64,000 nt of DNA from Riptortus pedestris (GCA_019009955.1 CM032228.1:100509001-100573000); one strand, 5' to 3'. Numbered from the stretch's first letter, positions 37,225 to 47,809 are shown. Numbers and translations are program-made. The notes: generated by a model not told the origin, from the sequence alone.

Positions 37225-38266
37225 TATTGGTTTTAGGGCAAATATGAACATAACAAAAGTTGTTTATTTTGTTATTTAGAGTAACTTTTGTTATATACAC
37301 TTTTTTCATATACTGAATTATAAACGAGATATACGATAAAACCTAGAGGGGAAGTGAACAATTTTATTTGGGACAAAAGACCCAACCGAAATAAATAAAA
37401 CTCGGTATGTGTATTAGCACTAACGCTTTCATTATAATAAGCCATACCGACATTTCTAGGGACGGGCAGGAGTGGGGGTTGTAAGAAAGGCCTGAATTTA
37501 AAATAGCGTTATTTCGTTTTCTATTTGTTTTTCGGCGAATATGAACATAACAAAAGTTGTTTATTTTGTTATTTAAAGTAACTTTTGACATATTCATTTT
37601 TTACTTTTAACAAAGTATAAACGAAATATACACTATAAACTAAAGCGGGAGTCAACTATTTTATTGGGCGCTAACGATTGAACCGAACTTAACAAAACTC
37701 GGTATGTCAATTAGCATTAATTCTTCCATGATTATAAGCTATATTAAAATGTTTAGGTTAGAACGGGAGTGGGGGTTATAAGGGAGGCCTGAAATAAAAA
37801 TTCGCTATATTTCATTGTCTATTTGTTTTTCGACAAACATGCACATAACAAAAGTTGTTTACTTTGTTATTTAGATTAACTTTTTCTTTTTATACATTTC
37901 TCCAGGAACAATGTGTAGAGCAAGTAATTTGCGTAGAAATATTGATATGCTCTGCAATTCATTCCTATTTGAACTATCAGGTAACTCAACTGGAAAAATT
38001 AATTCAAATCAATGTTAATATTTTGTCCTTAATACCTGAAATCTATGCATAATACACAGGAGACGGGAAATATGACAATTTGGAGGACAGTGAAGACTTA
38101 CATAAAAAATTAATTTTATTATTAACAAATGCCAACAACGGGTATTAACACTAAACACTGGGACGGGTAAATGTCAAAATATTGTGCAAAGTAAAGCCTT
38201 GCCAAAAAAATACTTTCACCATTCAGCCTCAAATCAATTCCCGGGCGAAGCCGGGTATCTGAGCTA

Positions 38267-38267
<1 letters not shown>
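37225..38267 (+). mobile_element. Non-autonomous Helitron, 5'-truncated (copy H1)
   Basis: The 3' end is diagnostic: a GC hairpin cccgggcgaagccggg (38240-38255) followed by tatctgagCTAG, then T of the host (38268). The body holds repeating units that start at cataacaaaagttgtttatt (37249, 37546, 37844), a period of about 298 bp. The 5' terminus seen in H3 and H4 is missing. No Rep/helicase coding sequence is present. The minus-strand frames such as 37364-37597 are shadows of the units. Confidence 0.85.

Positions 38268-38269
<2 letters not shown>

Positions 38270-38325
<56 letters not shown>
38270..38325. repeat. (TA)n tract
   Basis: TA run directly after the 3' end of Helitron H1, consistent with insertion in TA-rich sequence. 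Confidence 0.95.
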
Positions 38326-38327
<2 letters not shown>

Positions 38328-38652
38328 TATATTCATGCATATTTACACTTATTTTATTGGCTATAATTATAATAGCGTGCTCACTAATGGTCTGAAATAT
38401 TAAATAACACAAACATAGAGATACTAAACGAATACTTTTTTAAGAAGAGAACAATTATTTTAAGCTCAATGATAATGTGTATTCCGTACGAAAGATATAT
38501 TCGTAACAAATCTAAAGGATATGACAGGCACACATATATGTTGAAATCTGGGTACTTAGTACTTAGCTTATGTTGTGTATATATATAATGAACAATCCGT
38601 GTTTTTTATAATAAAATCAATATTGAGTAGGTACTTAACGATATTTGTGTTA

Positions 38653-38875
38653 GGGGCTCAGGTTAGCCATGCGAGTTAAAGCGTTGACCATTATGGTAAA
38701 CCTAGAGTGGTGAGTTCGATTCTTGCCTGGGCAAAGGAAATTATTTAGTGACGAAATTCATTAAATAACGTCCTAAAATCCCACCCTGGCTAGAAAAGGG
38801 TGGTAACCTGTAGATTACCCGTCCGGATTAGCCTAAGTTGCAAAAAGTGGACGTTAATAAATACTAATAATAATA
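38653..38875 (+). mobile_element. tRNA-derived SINE, complete copy with target-site duplication
   Basis: The head ggggctcaggttagccatgc, gagttaaagcgttgacc resembles the A-box arm of class II (Ser/Leu-type) tRNAs. The gagttcgattcttgcc segment is the B box/T arm. The body follows (attaaataacgtcctaaaat, agaaaagggtggtaacctgt, cccgtccggattagcc, aaaaagtggacgttaataa), and the tail is (AAT)n. The 12-bp string atatttgtgtta occurs exactly at 38641-38652 and 38876-38887, a perfect target-site duplication showing insertion by target-primed retroposition. It carries no protein and would rely on a partner LINE. Confidence 0.9.
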
Positions 38876-38889
38876 ATATTTGTGTTAAC

Positions 38890-39420
38890 ATTGACGCACC
38901 CTCCTGAACATACTTCATAGAGGGAGCCTCTTTATCTTGAGTTAAGTATGTAAACAAGCTGTAAATTGGTAGATGTAGCAAATCCACGCCATGTGGGCTA
39001 CACTTTAATTACACCCATTCAATTAGTGGTTATCCGAGGAATGTTTAGTAAATAAGCCATGTGTAGATACCCGCAGCTTAAGCCTGACCTGATGCTGGTA
39101 GCACATGCCAACTCAGCCACTAGGACAAACAGAGTGCTTTTAACAATATCAATTAAAATGGGATTATGGCATCTCTTAGTTAGGGGTGTTAATAAGGGGA
39201 GGGGATCTCTCTTTTTAAAAAAATGATTGGAATGACAAATAATGGGCAAAAACCGATACGCTCTTAGTTTCATGGTAATATGCAAAGGTTTCTATTACCA
39301 CTATAAATTGTCAAATGCAATACTCAGGAAACTACCTATGCAAAGCCAAGAGACGAACTTAAAATAAAGGGCGTTGAAGAGTCTTGTAAAGTATAAAATG
39401 ACTGCTTTAATAATTATATG
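38890..39420. other. Unassigned sequence
   Basis: An 88-codon minus-strand frame (39019-39285) has no domain I recognise. Nothing else is seen. Confidence 0.4.
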
Positions 39421-39440
39421 ATCTTTTTAAAATGCTGTTT

Positions 39441-39448
<8 letters not shown>

Positions 39449-39497
<49 letters not shown>
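39449..39497. repeat. (TA)n microsatellite
   Basis: A TA run that makes the Tyr/Ile portion of an otherwise meaningless open frame. Confidence 0.95.
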
Positions 39498-39501
<4 letters not shown>

Positions 39502-39602
39502 CATATGCAAATGACACATAAAGGAGGAAATGATAACAAATTATCTTTGAGGGAGCTAAAAAAAAAGAATTGGGTATTCTATTCCAGTTCTATAAAGATT
39601 AT

Positions 39603-40050
39603 TTATTTATTTATTGGAGCTTCGCAGCATTGGCGATGTTGCTCTAAACAAAAGCTTCGTAACTTAAAAAAGAAAACTCAAATGAAAACAAAACAAAAAA
39701 AATTAACAAAATTAAACAAAACAGAAATGGAACACACAACATAAAAGGTAAACAAAACAGATGAGGAACACAAAACGTAAAAGGAACACAAACCAGGAAA
39801 GGAACATAGAACACAAAACATACGAAGGATCAGAAAACAGAGAGAAAACACGAAAAACAGAGATGAAATCAAAACAGAAATGGGAAAGAAATATAAACGC
39901 AACACAAAACAGAACCGTAAAGCAAAAAGATAAAAGAAACAGACCACAAAAGGCGAAATTAAAAACAAAAACGAAATTGGAACTCAAAAAACAAGAATGG
40001 AAAACAAAAATAAAAATTAAACAAAATAAATGAACAAGGGAACAAATAAA
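39603..40050 (-). mobile_element. 5'-truncated LINE copy consisting only of 3' UTR
   Basis: Read on the minus strand it is a T-rich GTTTTGT-type 3' UTR (40040 down to 39660), then agcaacatcgccaatgctgc and gaagctcc, then an (AATA)n tail at 39601-39614. This is the inverted counterpart of 34250-34565. The several overlapping frames of 90-120 codons here are low-complexity translations (Phe/Leu/Cys on one strand, Lys/Thr/Asn on the other) and are not proteins. Confidence 0.65.
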
Positions 40051-40125
40051 CACAAAATTCAAAGCTAGGTACAAAACTGAAAATCGGAACTATTGACATT
40101 GGACAATAGGGAAATCATTTTTTTT

Positions 40126-40359
40126 GGGGCTCAGGTTAGCCATGCGAGTTAAAGCGTTGACCTTTATCTCACATGGTAAACCTAGAGTGGCGAGTTCGAT
40201 TCTCGCCCGGGAAAAGGAAATTATTTAGTGACGAAATTCATTAAATAACGTCCTAAAATCCCACCCTGGCTAGAAAAGGGTGGTAACCTGTAGATAACCC
40301 GTCCCAATTAGCCTGAGTTGCAAAAAGTGGACGTTAATAAATAATAATAATAATAATAA
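40126..40359 (+). mobile_element. tRNA-derived SINE, complete copy
   Basis: Same family as 38653. The T arm ggcgagttcgattctcgcc is a perfect five-pair stem around GTTCGATTC, so this copy is close to the tRNA source. The loop region reads ctttatctcacatggtaaac, which is shortened in the 38653 copy. It ends in an (AAT)n tail. I could not find a clear target-site duplication. Confidence 0.9.
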
Positions 40360-41980
40360 CATATTTAAATATTCAATTAATAAATAAGTAAATCAATAAT
40401 TAAAAGAAAATTGGTATAGAAAATGAATAAATGAGATTAATTAAAATTAAAATTATTAAGATTTAGATAAAATATAAGTTGTTACAGGTGACTATTTACA
40501 TAAAACTCTGTACCTCCCTAATACACACCCCAGTGAGTGAAAACTTGAAAACCATAATTATTCATCATTTCCTCCTTTTGTTAATAAAAAAATAGACATC
40601 TTATTGCCTATTTGTACTAGAGGTAGAGCAAATATAATTGTGGCCTTATTTGTTTAATCAAAAAATGTCTCACAAGTTACGCCCTATAACACTTTTGATC
40701 AGATGTATAAGATTGGAGATATATACGGTATTATGCTTAAGTTTTTCATTCTGCGGTGCTTTAAGATGTGCAAACTGTTTATACTCTTCTTTCAGCACAT
40801 TTTTATTCAGTAAGTTTGTATATTTGATATTGCGGTAGGATTGAAAATATTTCTTCCGAAATGGAATCGTTCTACAATTAACTGAGGACAAAGTATTTAA
40901 TGAATTTGTTTGCTACAAAATTAGATATGCAAAGCTCAGGTTTTTTTTTCTTATTTTTTTTTTCAAAGTCATAATATATTAGTCATGGTGTGTTAGATGT
41001 CGAGGCTCGGATGTCAATAAATAAAACTTATTTATAAGTTGTAAACTAAATTTTCTTGTTTTATAAATAAGAATGTTTCTTTATTAATGCTTATACACAG
41101 CCACTCTAAGCTGATGGAAATATATATGCTAATAGGTGACATTAAAATGCAGATGCTAATATTTTCCTGCCACTGACAAAAGTTCGCCTGTAGCCAGAAG
41201 ATAATAGTGTTTGTGTTGCACCAACAGCCTTGTTTCTTCATAAGCAGTCATTCTGTTCGGGGAAAGTTTAAAGGATCCAATATTTTTTTTTTTTTTTTAC
41301 TCTTTTTTTTCTTTTGAATGAGAATGGAAAGGAAGAGGTATATTTTATATATACTGATATTGATAGGTGCATATATATTACTAATAAAAAGCGGCCTTAC
41401 ATGCAGGGCCGTGGAATCAGTAGGCGAATGTACCTACTAATTGTGTTGTAGATATGACTGTTAAGTATAATATTATGTAAAAAAGTGTGATAGTTTAAAC
41501 AGTCAGAAGCCGCCTTCTCCAACCAGTTTGAGAATCTGGTTCTCTGTATCAACCTCTGCTCTTGAAAAGGTATTTACACTCCCTACCTATCAATATTTTA
41601 TCTTTTATATTACCTTCAACGTGAATAACGAATAACAACAAGAAGAGCCTTTCTTAATCTTTAATTATTTAATTAATTGCAGAGTACTTATAAGTCCGAT
41701 TATTCAGAACCTGCGAAATGTTGTATTTTTATTAACATGCCCGTAACAGGGATAATTATAAAAATAAAATCTAATGTTGATTATTTCCACAAACTAGTAG
41801 TCCTGGATGTTTTTCATACATATCTCATTCCATTTGACATACAATGTGAATGTTTAATACATATTACTATTTTGTAACACATTTTTGCATTTATAAAGTC
41901 GTTTAAGGAGTAAATAAAAAAAATAGAATGTAATGTGTGTGAAAATATAATGTTATTTATTAACTTCCACATTATACTAC
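40360..41980. other. Unassigned AT-rich sequence
   Basis: No gene or family member is recognised. T-homopolymers occur at about 40941-40970 and 41283-41310. Confidence 0.45.
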
Positions 41981-42442
41981 TGTGACTTTTTCGGATGGGT
42001 CATCCATAGGGGTATGCCTCGATTTATTCTATCCCTCGGTATCCGCCTATCGGCCTATCGGTATACTTATTAGTTATGGCGAGTTTATCTGTGTTCGTGG
42101 AAGATTGAACTCCGCGAAGAGTGAAGCAGGCGCGTGACATCGATGACGTCATCTAGCGTCCACTCATCCTTGCCCTGGACTGGGGACCTCGCTGCCAGCG
42201 TATCCAGCCATGAGGGGGACCGACTGGAAAGGGCAAGAAGACGGGAACAAGACAGGGCCTAGTGCGGCATGTAAAGGAGAGCTCTCATCATCGAGGTGAA
42301 AAACCCCCGCTCAAAATGCACGAGTAGGCGAAAAAAGGCCCGTCGAGCGATGTAGCCGAGAAGCGGGGAAGAACCAAGAAGGAGAAGAACCACGAACAAT
42401 AAATAAAGTGAGTACTCACATTTATGTAACAACCTCGTCACA
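41981..42442 (+). mobile_element. Candidate LTR of a Ty3/gypsy-type retrotransposon
   Basis: A 462-bp GC-rich block begins TGTGAC (41981) and ends GTCACA (42437-42442), short inverted termini of the TG..CA kind. AATAAA occurs at 42398 and 42402, about 40 bp before the 3' border, where the LTR poly(A) signal would be. After a 32-bp leader an ATG at 42475 opens MEIMQQPAPHSAPTNPLQL, which could be a gag start, but it stops at about 42551. I see no convincing primer-binding site, second LTR or target-site duplication, so solo-LTR, truncated element and host sequence all remain open. Confidence 0.4.
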
Positions 42443-42551
42443 CATCGAAGCCAACTTGCACAACCCAATACATAATGGAAATTATGCAGCAACCAGCTCC
42501 ACATTCAGCTCCAACCAACCCACTGCAGCTCATCACTTGGAATTATCCTTA

Positions 42552-43250
42552 ATCATTAAAAGGTCCAGAGTCCTAACAATTTAATATCATTATTTGTTCT
42601 TATTATTAATATTACTTCATTATATTTTATTATATCCATTCATTCTTTATTATTTACACCACCCTCCTTTTACTAAACAGTCCACTCTCTCAAATTCACA
42701 AATGGGGCGAAGGAGCATCTCCCTATACTTCTTTTCAATGGGAACACCCCGAAACACATTTCCCTATACATCTCTTTATGGGAAACCTCTTCGACCTCGA
42801 AACATAGTCCTCCGGGCCGGATTGATCCCCAAACATGGTCACACCAACCAATTGACCACCAAACATGGTCCAGTCAGACCTGATTGATAAAGCTTGATGA
42901 TATATTTCAATAATAAAAATCATACCATATTTACTGCCATCAAGCGCAAATACATTGAATAATAATAACCATGCTGTATATAATGTCATTAAGCGCATAA
43001 ACAGTAATTGATAATAATTCATAAACAAATAGCTGTTTTAATTAACATAAATTAACTCCCCTTTTTGATAATAAAACTGCATCCAGTACATAAGTAGAAA
43101 ATGAAAATTTGTGTGAAATTTAGCAAAGACAGAATTAAAATATGTACTTTATTAATCTAAAATTTTTAGAGAATCAGTTTTTGTTTACTTATTTTACATT
43201 ATCTTATAGTTACATTAGAGTATAACCTATTCCAACAATTTACCACGGTT
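42552..43250. other. Unassigned sequence downstream of the candidate LTR
   Basis: It contains cctctttatgggaaacctct at about 42772, a relative of which (ggaagcctcttcgtccccga) recurs at 43774 after the tandem duplication. There are also two accaaacatggtc strings near 42830 and 42861. No gene is recognised. Confidence 0.35.
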
Positions 43251-43752
43251 TACCAGTGTGTTTTATGCATTTATTTGTCTTTATTCATTTTCAAAATCAA
43301 TTTACATTATTATTAACATTGTCGATGCTCATTCAAGCATTATTCAATTTTAATTTAAATCTTATCTGACTTTAGCATTCAAATTGCATTTAGTAACTGT
43401 AATGTGAGTAGAACAGTTATTCACTAGAGAATATTTATTTTATTTTTCATAAAGCATATATCCAATCCATGTTCTCATGTATAAATATATACATTATTAT
43501 TTAACTCAGTTACTTTACTCACAGTTTTTATTTACTCCATCTACTATGATTTACCAGTGTGTTTTATGCATTTGTTCATCTTTATTCATTTTCAAAATCA
43601 ACTTACATTATTATTATCATTGTCAATACTCATTCAAGGATTATTCAATTTTAATATAAATCTTATCTGACTTTAGCATTCAAATTGCATTTAGTAACTG
43701 TAATATGAGTAGAACAGTTATTCACAAGTGAATATTTATTTTATTTTCATAA
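43251..43752. repeat. Tandem direct duplication, about 301-bp period
   Basis: Copy 1 (43251-43451) and copy 2 (43552-43752) share taccagtgtgttttatgcat, ttattcattttcaaaatcaa and ttagcattcaaattgcattt in the same order with scattered substitutions. No coding frame is evident. Confidence 0.8.
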
Positions 43753-43759
43753 AACACAT

Positions 43760-44390
43760 ATACATCTTTTTATAGGAAGCCTCTTCGTCCCCGAAACAAT
43801 CTGTATGTAGCAAATTACGATAATGTGTTTGCATTTTGTTTAGTCGATTGAATGTAGATTTGTGCGTGGTCCATCATATTTTTGGTGTCCACAAATGGTG
43901 ATAATTAGTATGATCTGGTATTCGACGAAATATGCCGTTATAAGCAGACTCATTCCTTTAAGGAATACTATGATTAGGGAAAAGGTTTTTTCAAAGTGAG
44001 ATTCGTGGTCCTTGATCCTAGTAACTCGCCAATTCGAGGTTGCCTACATCAATAGCAAATGGATATTATTTGAATAAGCTGTAGGCATTCTACACTTTTG
44101 GGAAGCCAAAATTCACAACAGAATTTAATTTAGCCTGAGATATTGATGAGCAATGGAATTTCTGAGTAAAATAGCTGTTGGCATTGAAAGAGGTTAAGGA
44201 TAAATAAATACGACCAGTGAACTATCTTCATTCGTTCTAATCCTGAAAGTAATTTGTAATCAATCGTCAGTAATTAGGTATGTTTTTAAAAATAATACAT
44301 GTTCTTTTTCTTGTTTTCTGACCGTTTCCAATATTTGATGCGTAAAATTCGAAACTGGGGCATTTGAGAGGAGGAAGCTGCAATAAATAA
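43760..44390. other. Unassigned sequence
   Basis: No gene, repeat family member or simple-sequence tract is recognised. Confidence 0.45.
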
Positions 44391-44394
44391 AACT

Positions 44395-44660
44395 GCAGAC
44401 GGACGCAAGGGGCGTTGCCGGAGGGGGAAGCGGAAAGAGTCAGAGGAAGACCACAAAAAGCAAATTGTAACCAGTTGAATAGAAAGCTAAATGTAAACGG
44501 CCGTGGTTGGGGTGGGTGTAGGAAGATGGCGCTGCTGATGGATAGCCTCCGAATTATTAGCGGTGTATTGTGCTGCAGATGGCAGCTGGCGGTGGGGGGA
44601 GGACAGTGTAAATACCATCCTCTGCCCCCTGTCTCCACACATTGACATGTTAATACCACA
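44395..44660 (+). other. GC-rich block, possible promoter or first exon
   Basis: A compact GC-rich interval carrying gaagatggcgctgctgatgg at 44524, which resembles an AAGATGGCG start context or YY1-type site. Open frames exist on both strands (76 and 91 codons on plus, up to 141 on minus), but none shows a recognisable domain. A non-TE host exon is possible but unproven. Confidence 0.25.
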
Positions 44661-44805
44661 CATCTCTTATTACAGTCTACCAACAACAACAATGCTTACC
44701 CTAGATCCCATTTTCCCTCACTGGAATATTTCCAAGAACAATAATAGACTTCAATCTAGCCACGAGGAGTGTAACCTCAACTTAGGAGCTGTAAGCGAAA
44801 TATAT

Positions 44806-45215
44806 AAAAGTCCGTCACGTAGGGGCTGCGTAAACTAAGCAGAATTCCCACATAAGTTTATACAATAGAGAAATCTCCATATGAGTGCCGAACAGTTACG
44901 GAAACGGCCGAACTAGCTTTCGCCGGGAACGAATAGCGACCATAGCTCGTCCGTTACACTTAATAAAAATGCAAATATCTCGGTTAATATTCAAGGTAGA
45001 GAATAAATGTATATAACAATATTTATAGTAAATTTAATTTTCTATTTAAAAATTAAATTTACTATAAATATTGTTATGTACATTTGTTCTGTATCTTGAA
45101 TATTAACCGAGATATTTGCACTTTTATTAAATGTTAGGGGATAACGGACGAGATGAAATCAATGTTGTAGGAACGATGGACATTTGAAGAAAAATGTCGA
45201 AAATCGCGCCAAAGA
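44806..45215 (+). repeat. Family R dispersed repeat, copy 8, self-inverted
   Basis: End B (aaaagtccgtcacgtagggg) starts at 44806 and runs to atttatagtaaatttaattt at 45040. After about 8 nt the same sequence returns in reverse complement (45049-45153, to taacggacgagat). It then resumes with acgatggacatttgaagaaa of the end-A half. Arms of about 95-105 bp therefore form a near-perfect hairpin inside the repeat. Confidence 0.8.
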
Positions 45216-45219
45216 ATGC

Positions 45220-45985
45220 AATGGCCTTCAGAATACTTCATTCATTAATACTTCAGCTATTCTTACTTCTTCTTCTTAGGGTCTTTACTGATTCCAGTGA
45301 ACCTGTTGAACTATTTCAATCTAAAAATGGTCTTAAAGTGGAAGGATACATTTTTCGCAATCTATTCTCATTTTTTCCCGGAATATGATGCCATGTAAAC
45401 AGTACTTAAGTTGTTTGAAAAAGGAGATTTAAGTAAAAATTAGTGAGGTTTGATGAAAAAAAGAAATATGCAAATAACCTGGTTAATATTCGATATAGAG
45501 AAAAATGTGTAGTATTATGTACTTCATTCCTCCTGTAAACCCCCAATCCTGTTTGTCCGATTTCATCAATTAACGAACTTAAGCTTTAATTTTAAATGAA
45601 CATCGATTATAGCCTGTAGAGGATGGAATATTGGTGACATCACACGACACAATTTTTCTTATCTATTTCTCACACTGTGGCGAAGGTTTTATAAAGACAA
45701 TGTGGTATTAATGCTAGTAACAAGTCGTATCTTGATGTAGTGGCTTTCTTTTTATGTGAAATAAGTTGGACTTGGGGTTACTTTTAAACGGCGCTTACTA
45801 AGGCGTGAACTGAAAATATTGTATTAATCTGTATGTCAACAAGATTAGTTTTACAGCAGTTAACTATTTTTACTTAAGAGGTGATTTTCGAAATAGTTAT
45901 TCAAATCTCTATTAATCCTACCTAAGAGGTAATAAAAATGAGATCCCTTCTAATCTCTCTCTCACTCTCTCTTCTCTCTCTCTCT
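45220..45985. other. Unassigned sequence with short R fragments
   Basis: R-like pieces lie at about 45473-45600 (ttaatattcgatatagagaa, gtaaacccccaatcctgttt) and, inverted, at about 45880-45945 (gtgattttcgaaatagttat). A (CT)n run follows at 45953-45990. No gene is recognised. Confidence 0.5.
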
Positions 45986-45988
45986 CTC

Positions 45989-46450
45989 TCTTTATATATA
46001 TATATATACAAACAAATAAAATTGTAACGTCTGTATGTACATTGATTTTTCTCGAAATTTCACGATACTTTTCCGTTTCACGTGCCATAGACACGATATC
46101 TGCAATCTGGCTTTGGTGTCTGTTTGTTTGTTTGTTTCCTTTTCATGCATAAACGGCTGAACCGAATTTTATGAAATATGGTACGTTCATTACAATTAAC
46201 GTAACTTAGACTGTAAGCTATACTCATATTCTCTTAGACAAACAGGGGTGGGGGTTATAAACTTTTGTAGTATAACGAAGTTTAAACGTGATATACATTA
46301 AAAAATAAAGCGGGAGTCAACAATTTTAAAGGGTATAAAAACCTGAACCAAACTCATCAAAACTCTGTATGTAATTTAATATTAACATTTGCCTAATTAT
46401 AAGCTATATTAACATTTCTAAGTACGAGCAGGAGAGGGGGAAACTAAAAT
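45989..46450 (+). mobile_element. Non-autonomous Helitron, 3'-truncated (copy H2)
   Basis: It shares the 5' region of H3 and H4: TA-rich start, aaaattgtaacgtctgtatg, ttcacgatacttttccgttt, a (GTTT)n run of about 4 units (46121-46138) and cataaacggctgaaccgaat. It breaks off before the CTAG end. Confidence 0.75.
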
Positions 46451-46486
46451 GGCTACCTCTTGAGGGTTAACAAGCATTATATATAT

Positions 46487-46619
46487 TCATATATATAATT
46501 TTGAACGGACCTCATTTCCTCATCTCCTGGTTAGGATCGATGGATATTTGAAGACATTTTTCGGAAATCGCGTCATGAGTACAACCTCAATAGTTGATTT
46601 CCCTTAAGGGTAATCTGCC
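46487..46619 (+). repeat. Family R fragment, end A (copy 9a)
   Basis: It starts tttgaacggacctcatttcc, passes ggatcgatggatatttgaag and ends ttgatttcccttaagggtaa tctgcc. It abuts an oppositely oriented R fragment at 46620. Confidence 0.8.
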
Positions 46620-47036
46620 AATATATTTGTTTGATACCGCTCTAGCGGTCGCAATTTTTGTTTGATCGTTACCAAACTCGATATTTAGTCGTTTTATGTA
46701 GAAAGAAAGAAGGTCGTTTAATGTTCGTTAAATGCTGAAATCGGACCAGGGGGAGGGGGGGGGGTTTAAATGGGGAAAATTTTGAAAATTCGAAATATCT
46801 CCGTTACTATACGTTGGATTGAAAAGGTGTATAGAATGACTTATTGTACATTAAATGTACTGTAAATATTGTTTATACACTTATTCTCTATCTTGAATAT
46901 TAACCGACATATTTGGATTTTTCCGTTTTCAACCTCAGTAATTATTCGAAGCTTAAATACCAAATATTGTTTTCCAGAGACCTTTATTATACGAGATATA
47001 TACAAATATGTTCTTGTGACCCCCCCCCCCCCCCTC
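46620..47036 (-). repeat. Family R fragment, internal part (copy 9b)
   Basis: It starts atttgtttgataccgctcta and runs through gcggtcgcaatttttgtttg, a strong G-rich tract (46749-46767, 46774-46777), gaatattaaccgacatattt and caaatattgttttccagaga to a C17 run at 47020-47036. Together with 46487-46619 it looks like one R copy whose end A has been inverted. Confidence 0.75.
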
Positions 47037-47223
47037 CCGTCTTAAATTCTTGGACTACTAAAATTCTATTGATTGAGATAAAAATTATTCTGATTCATTA
47101 TAAATTATACTACTAGATATAGTAGTTTTCACAGTTTTCATTAAAATGAATATGCTATATTTTGATATATTTCAGTTATTGTTTTTCATTCCGGTGAGCC
47201 GTTGGCTCTTTACCCTCGAAGCC

Positions 47224-47803
47224 CATATATGCAGGGGGCCTCAGAACGGTCCAACTATTTTTACAAGTGAACGAGACGCTAAATACGTGGAGCGGACGTG
47301 GGGGAGGGGCAACGCTAGCAAGATCAGTTCTTACATTTTTAGATGGCGCTAATTGAGTTTGAAAATGATTATGTTCTGAGGTTAAATTATGTAAATACTC
47401 GTATAATGTTAGAGAGATTTGATTATTTTGACATTTTCTTTAGCGACGAGGCCCATTTTCACGTGAACGGTTATGAGAATCGCCAAAATTTTGGGCAGAG
47501 AACAATCCAATGTTGCTACATCAACCCCCTTTGCTTAGCCCTAAAGTTTCAGTTTGGGTCGCAGTGTCCACGAAGTGCATAATTGGACTTTACTTTTTCG
47601 AGCTCAACAACTTCTTGGAAAAGTCTTCCACACAAGGTTTGAAGAGTGTCGTCAAACAAACGGGCGTCATTTAAGTAATGTCATATTTAAAAAGTAAAAT
47701 TTCCCTCTTTGTTAAAATTTTGGTATGAATAAATAACTAATTACAAATAGCTTTTTTTTTAACTGTTGTTCGAAATAGTTGGATCGTTCTGATACACCCA
47801 GTA
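47224..47803 (+). mobile_element. Internally deleted Tc1/mariner-superfamily element
   Basis: Left end cctcagaacggtccaactat (from 47239) and right end atagttggatcgttctgata (to about 47795) are inverted repeats sharing CAGAACG(G/A)TCCAACTATTT. The element is only about 580 bp, roughly half the normal length. It encloses a transposase remnant whose middle is missing. Confidence 0.65.
47343..47697 (+). pseudogene. Mariner-like transposase pseudogene
   Basis: The frame at 47343-47582 contains IFFSDEAHFHVNGYENRQNF, where the SDEAHF.(L/V)NGY motif carries the first catalytic Asp. It ends shortly before KCIIGLYFFE, which is in another frame. The C-terminal tail FEECRQTNGRHLSNVIFKK follows almost at once (to the stop at 47697), matching the family's R(L)EEC...GGRHL.DVIFK end. 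The segment that should hold the second Asp and the final acidic residue is deleted, as is the N-terminal helix-turn-helix. Frameshifts add to this, so it is inactive. Subfamily not determined. Confidence 0.7.
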
Positions 47804-47809
47804 CATGTA

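Noticed and set aside
37364..37597. Minus-strand frames with repeated NNKINNF..Y sequence (also 49834, 50837, 51170)
   Set aside because: They are shadows of the ~298-bp Helitron units. The frame is interrupted differently in each copy and has no start or domain consistency.
38653..38740. A functional tRNA gene
   Set aside because: The A-box and B-box arms are tRNA-like, but no acceptor stem closes. The sequence continues into a SINE body with an (AAT)n tail and recurs in several truncated copies.
39678..40074. Frames of 90-120 codons resembling membrane proteins (Phe/Leu/Cys-rich)
   Set aside because: They translate a T-rich LINE 3' UTR made of GTTTTGT-like quasi-repeats. Several overlapping frames are open at once, a sign of low complexity.
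44267..44692. 141-codon minus-strand frame as a host gene
   Set aside because: Composition comes from a GC-rich block that is open on both strands. No domain, no splice signals and no supporting motif could be seen.
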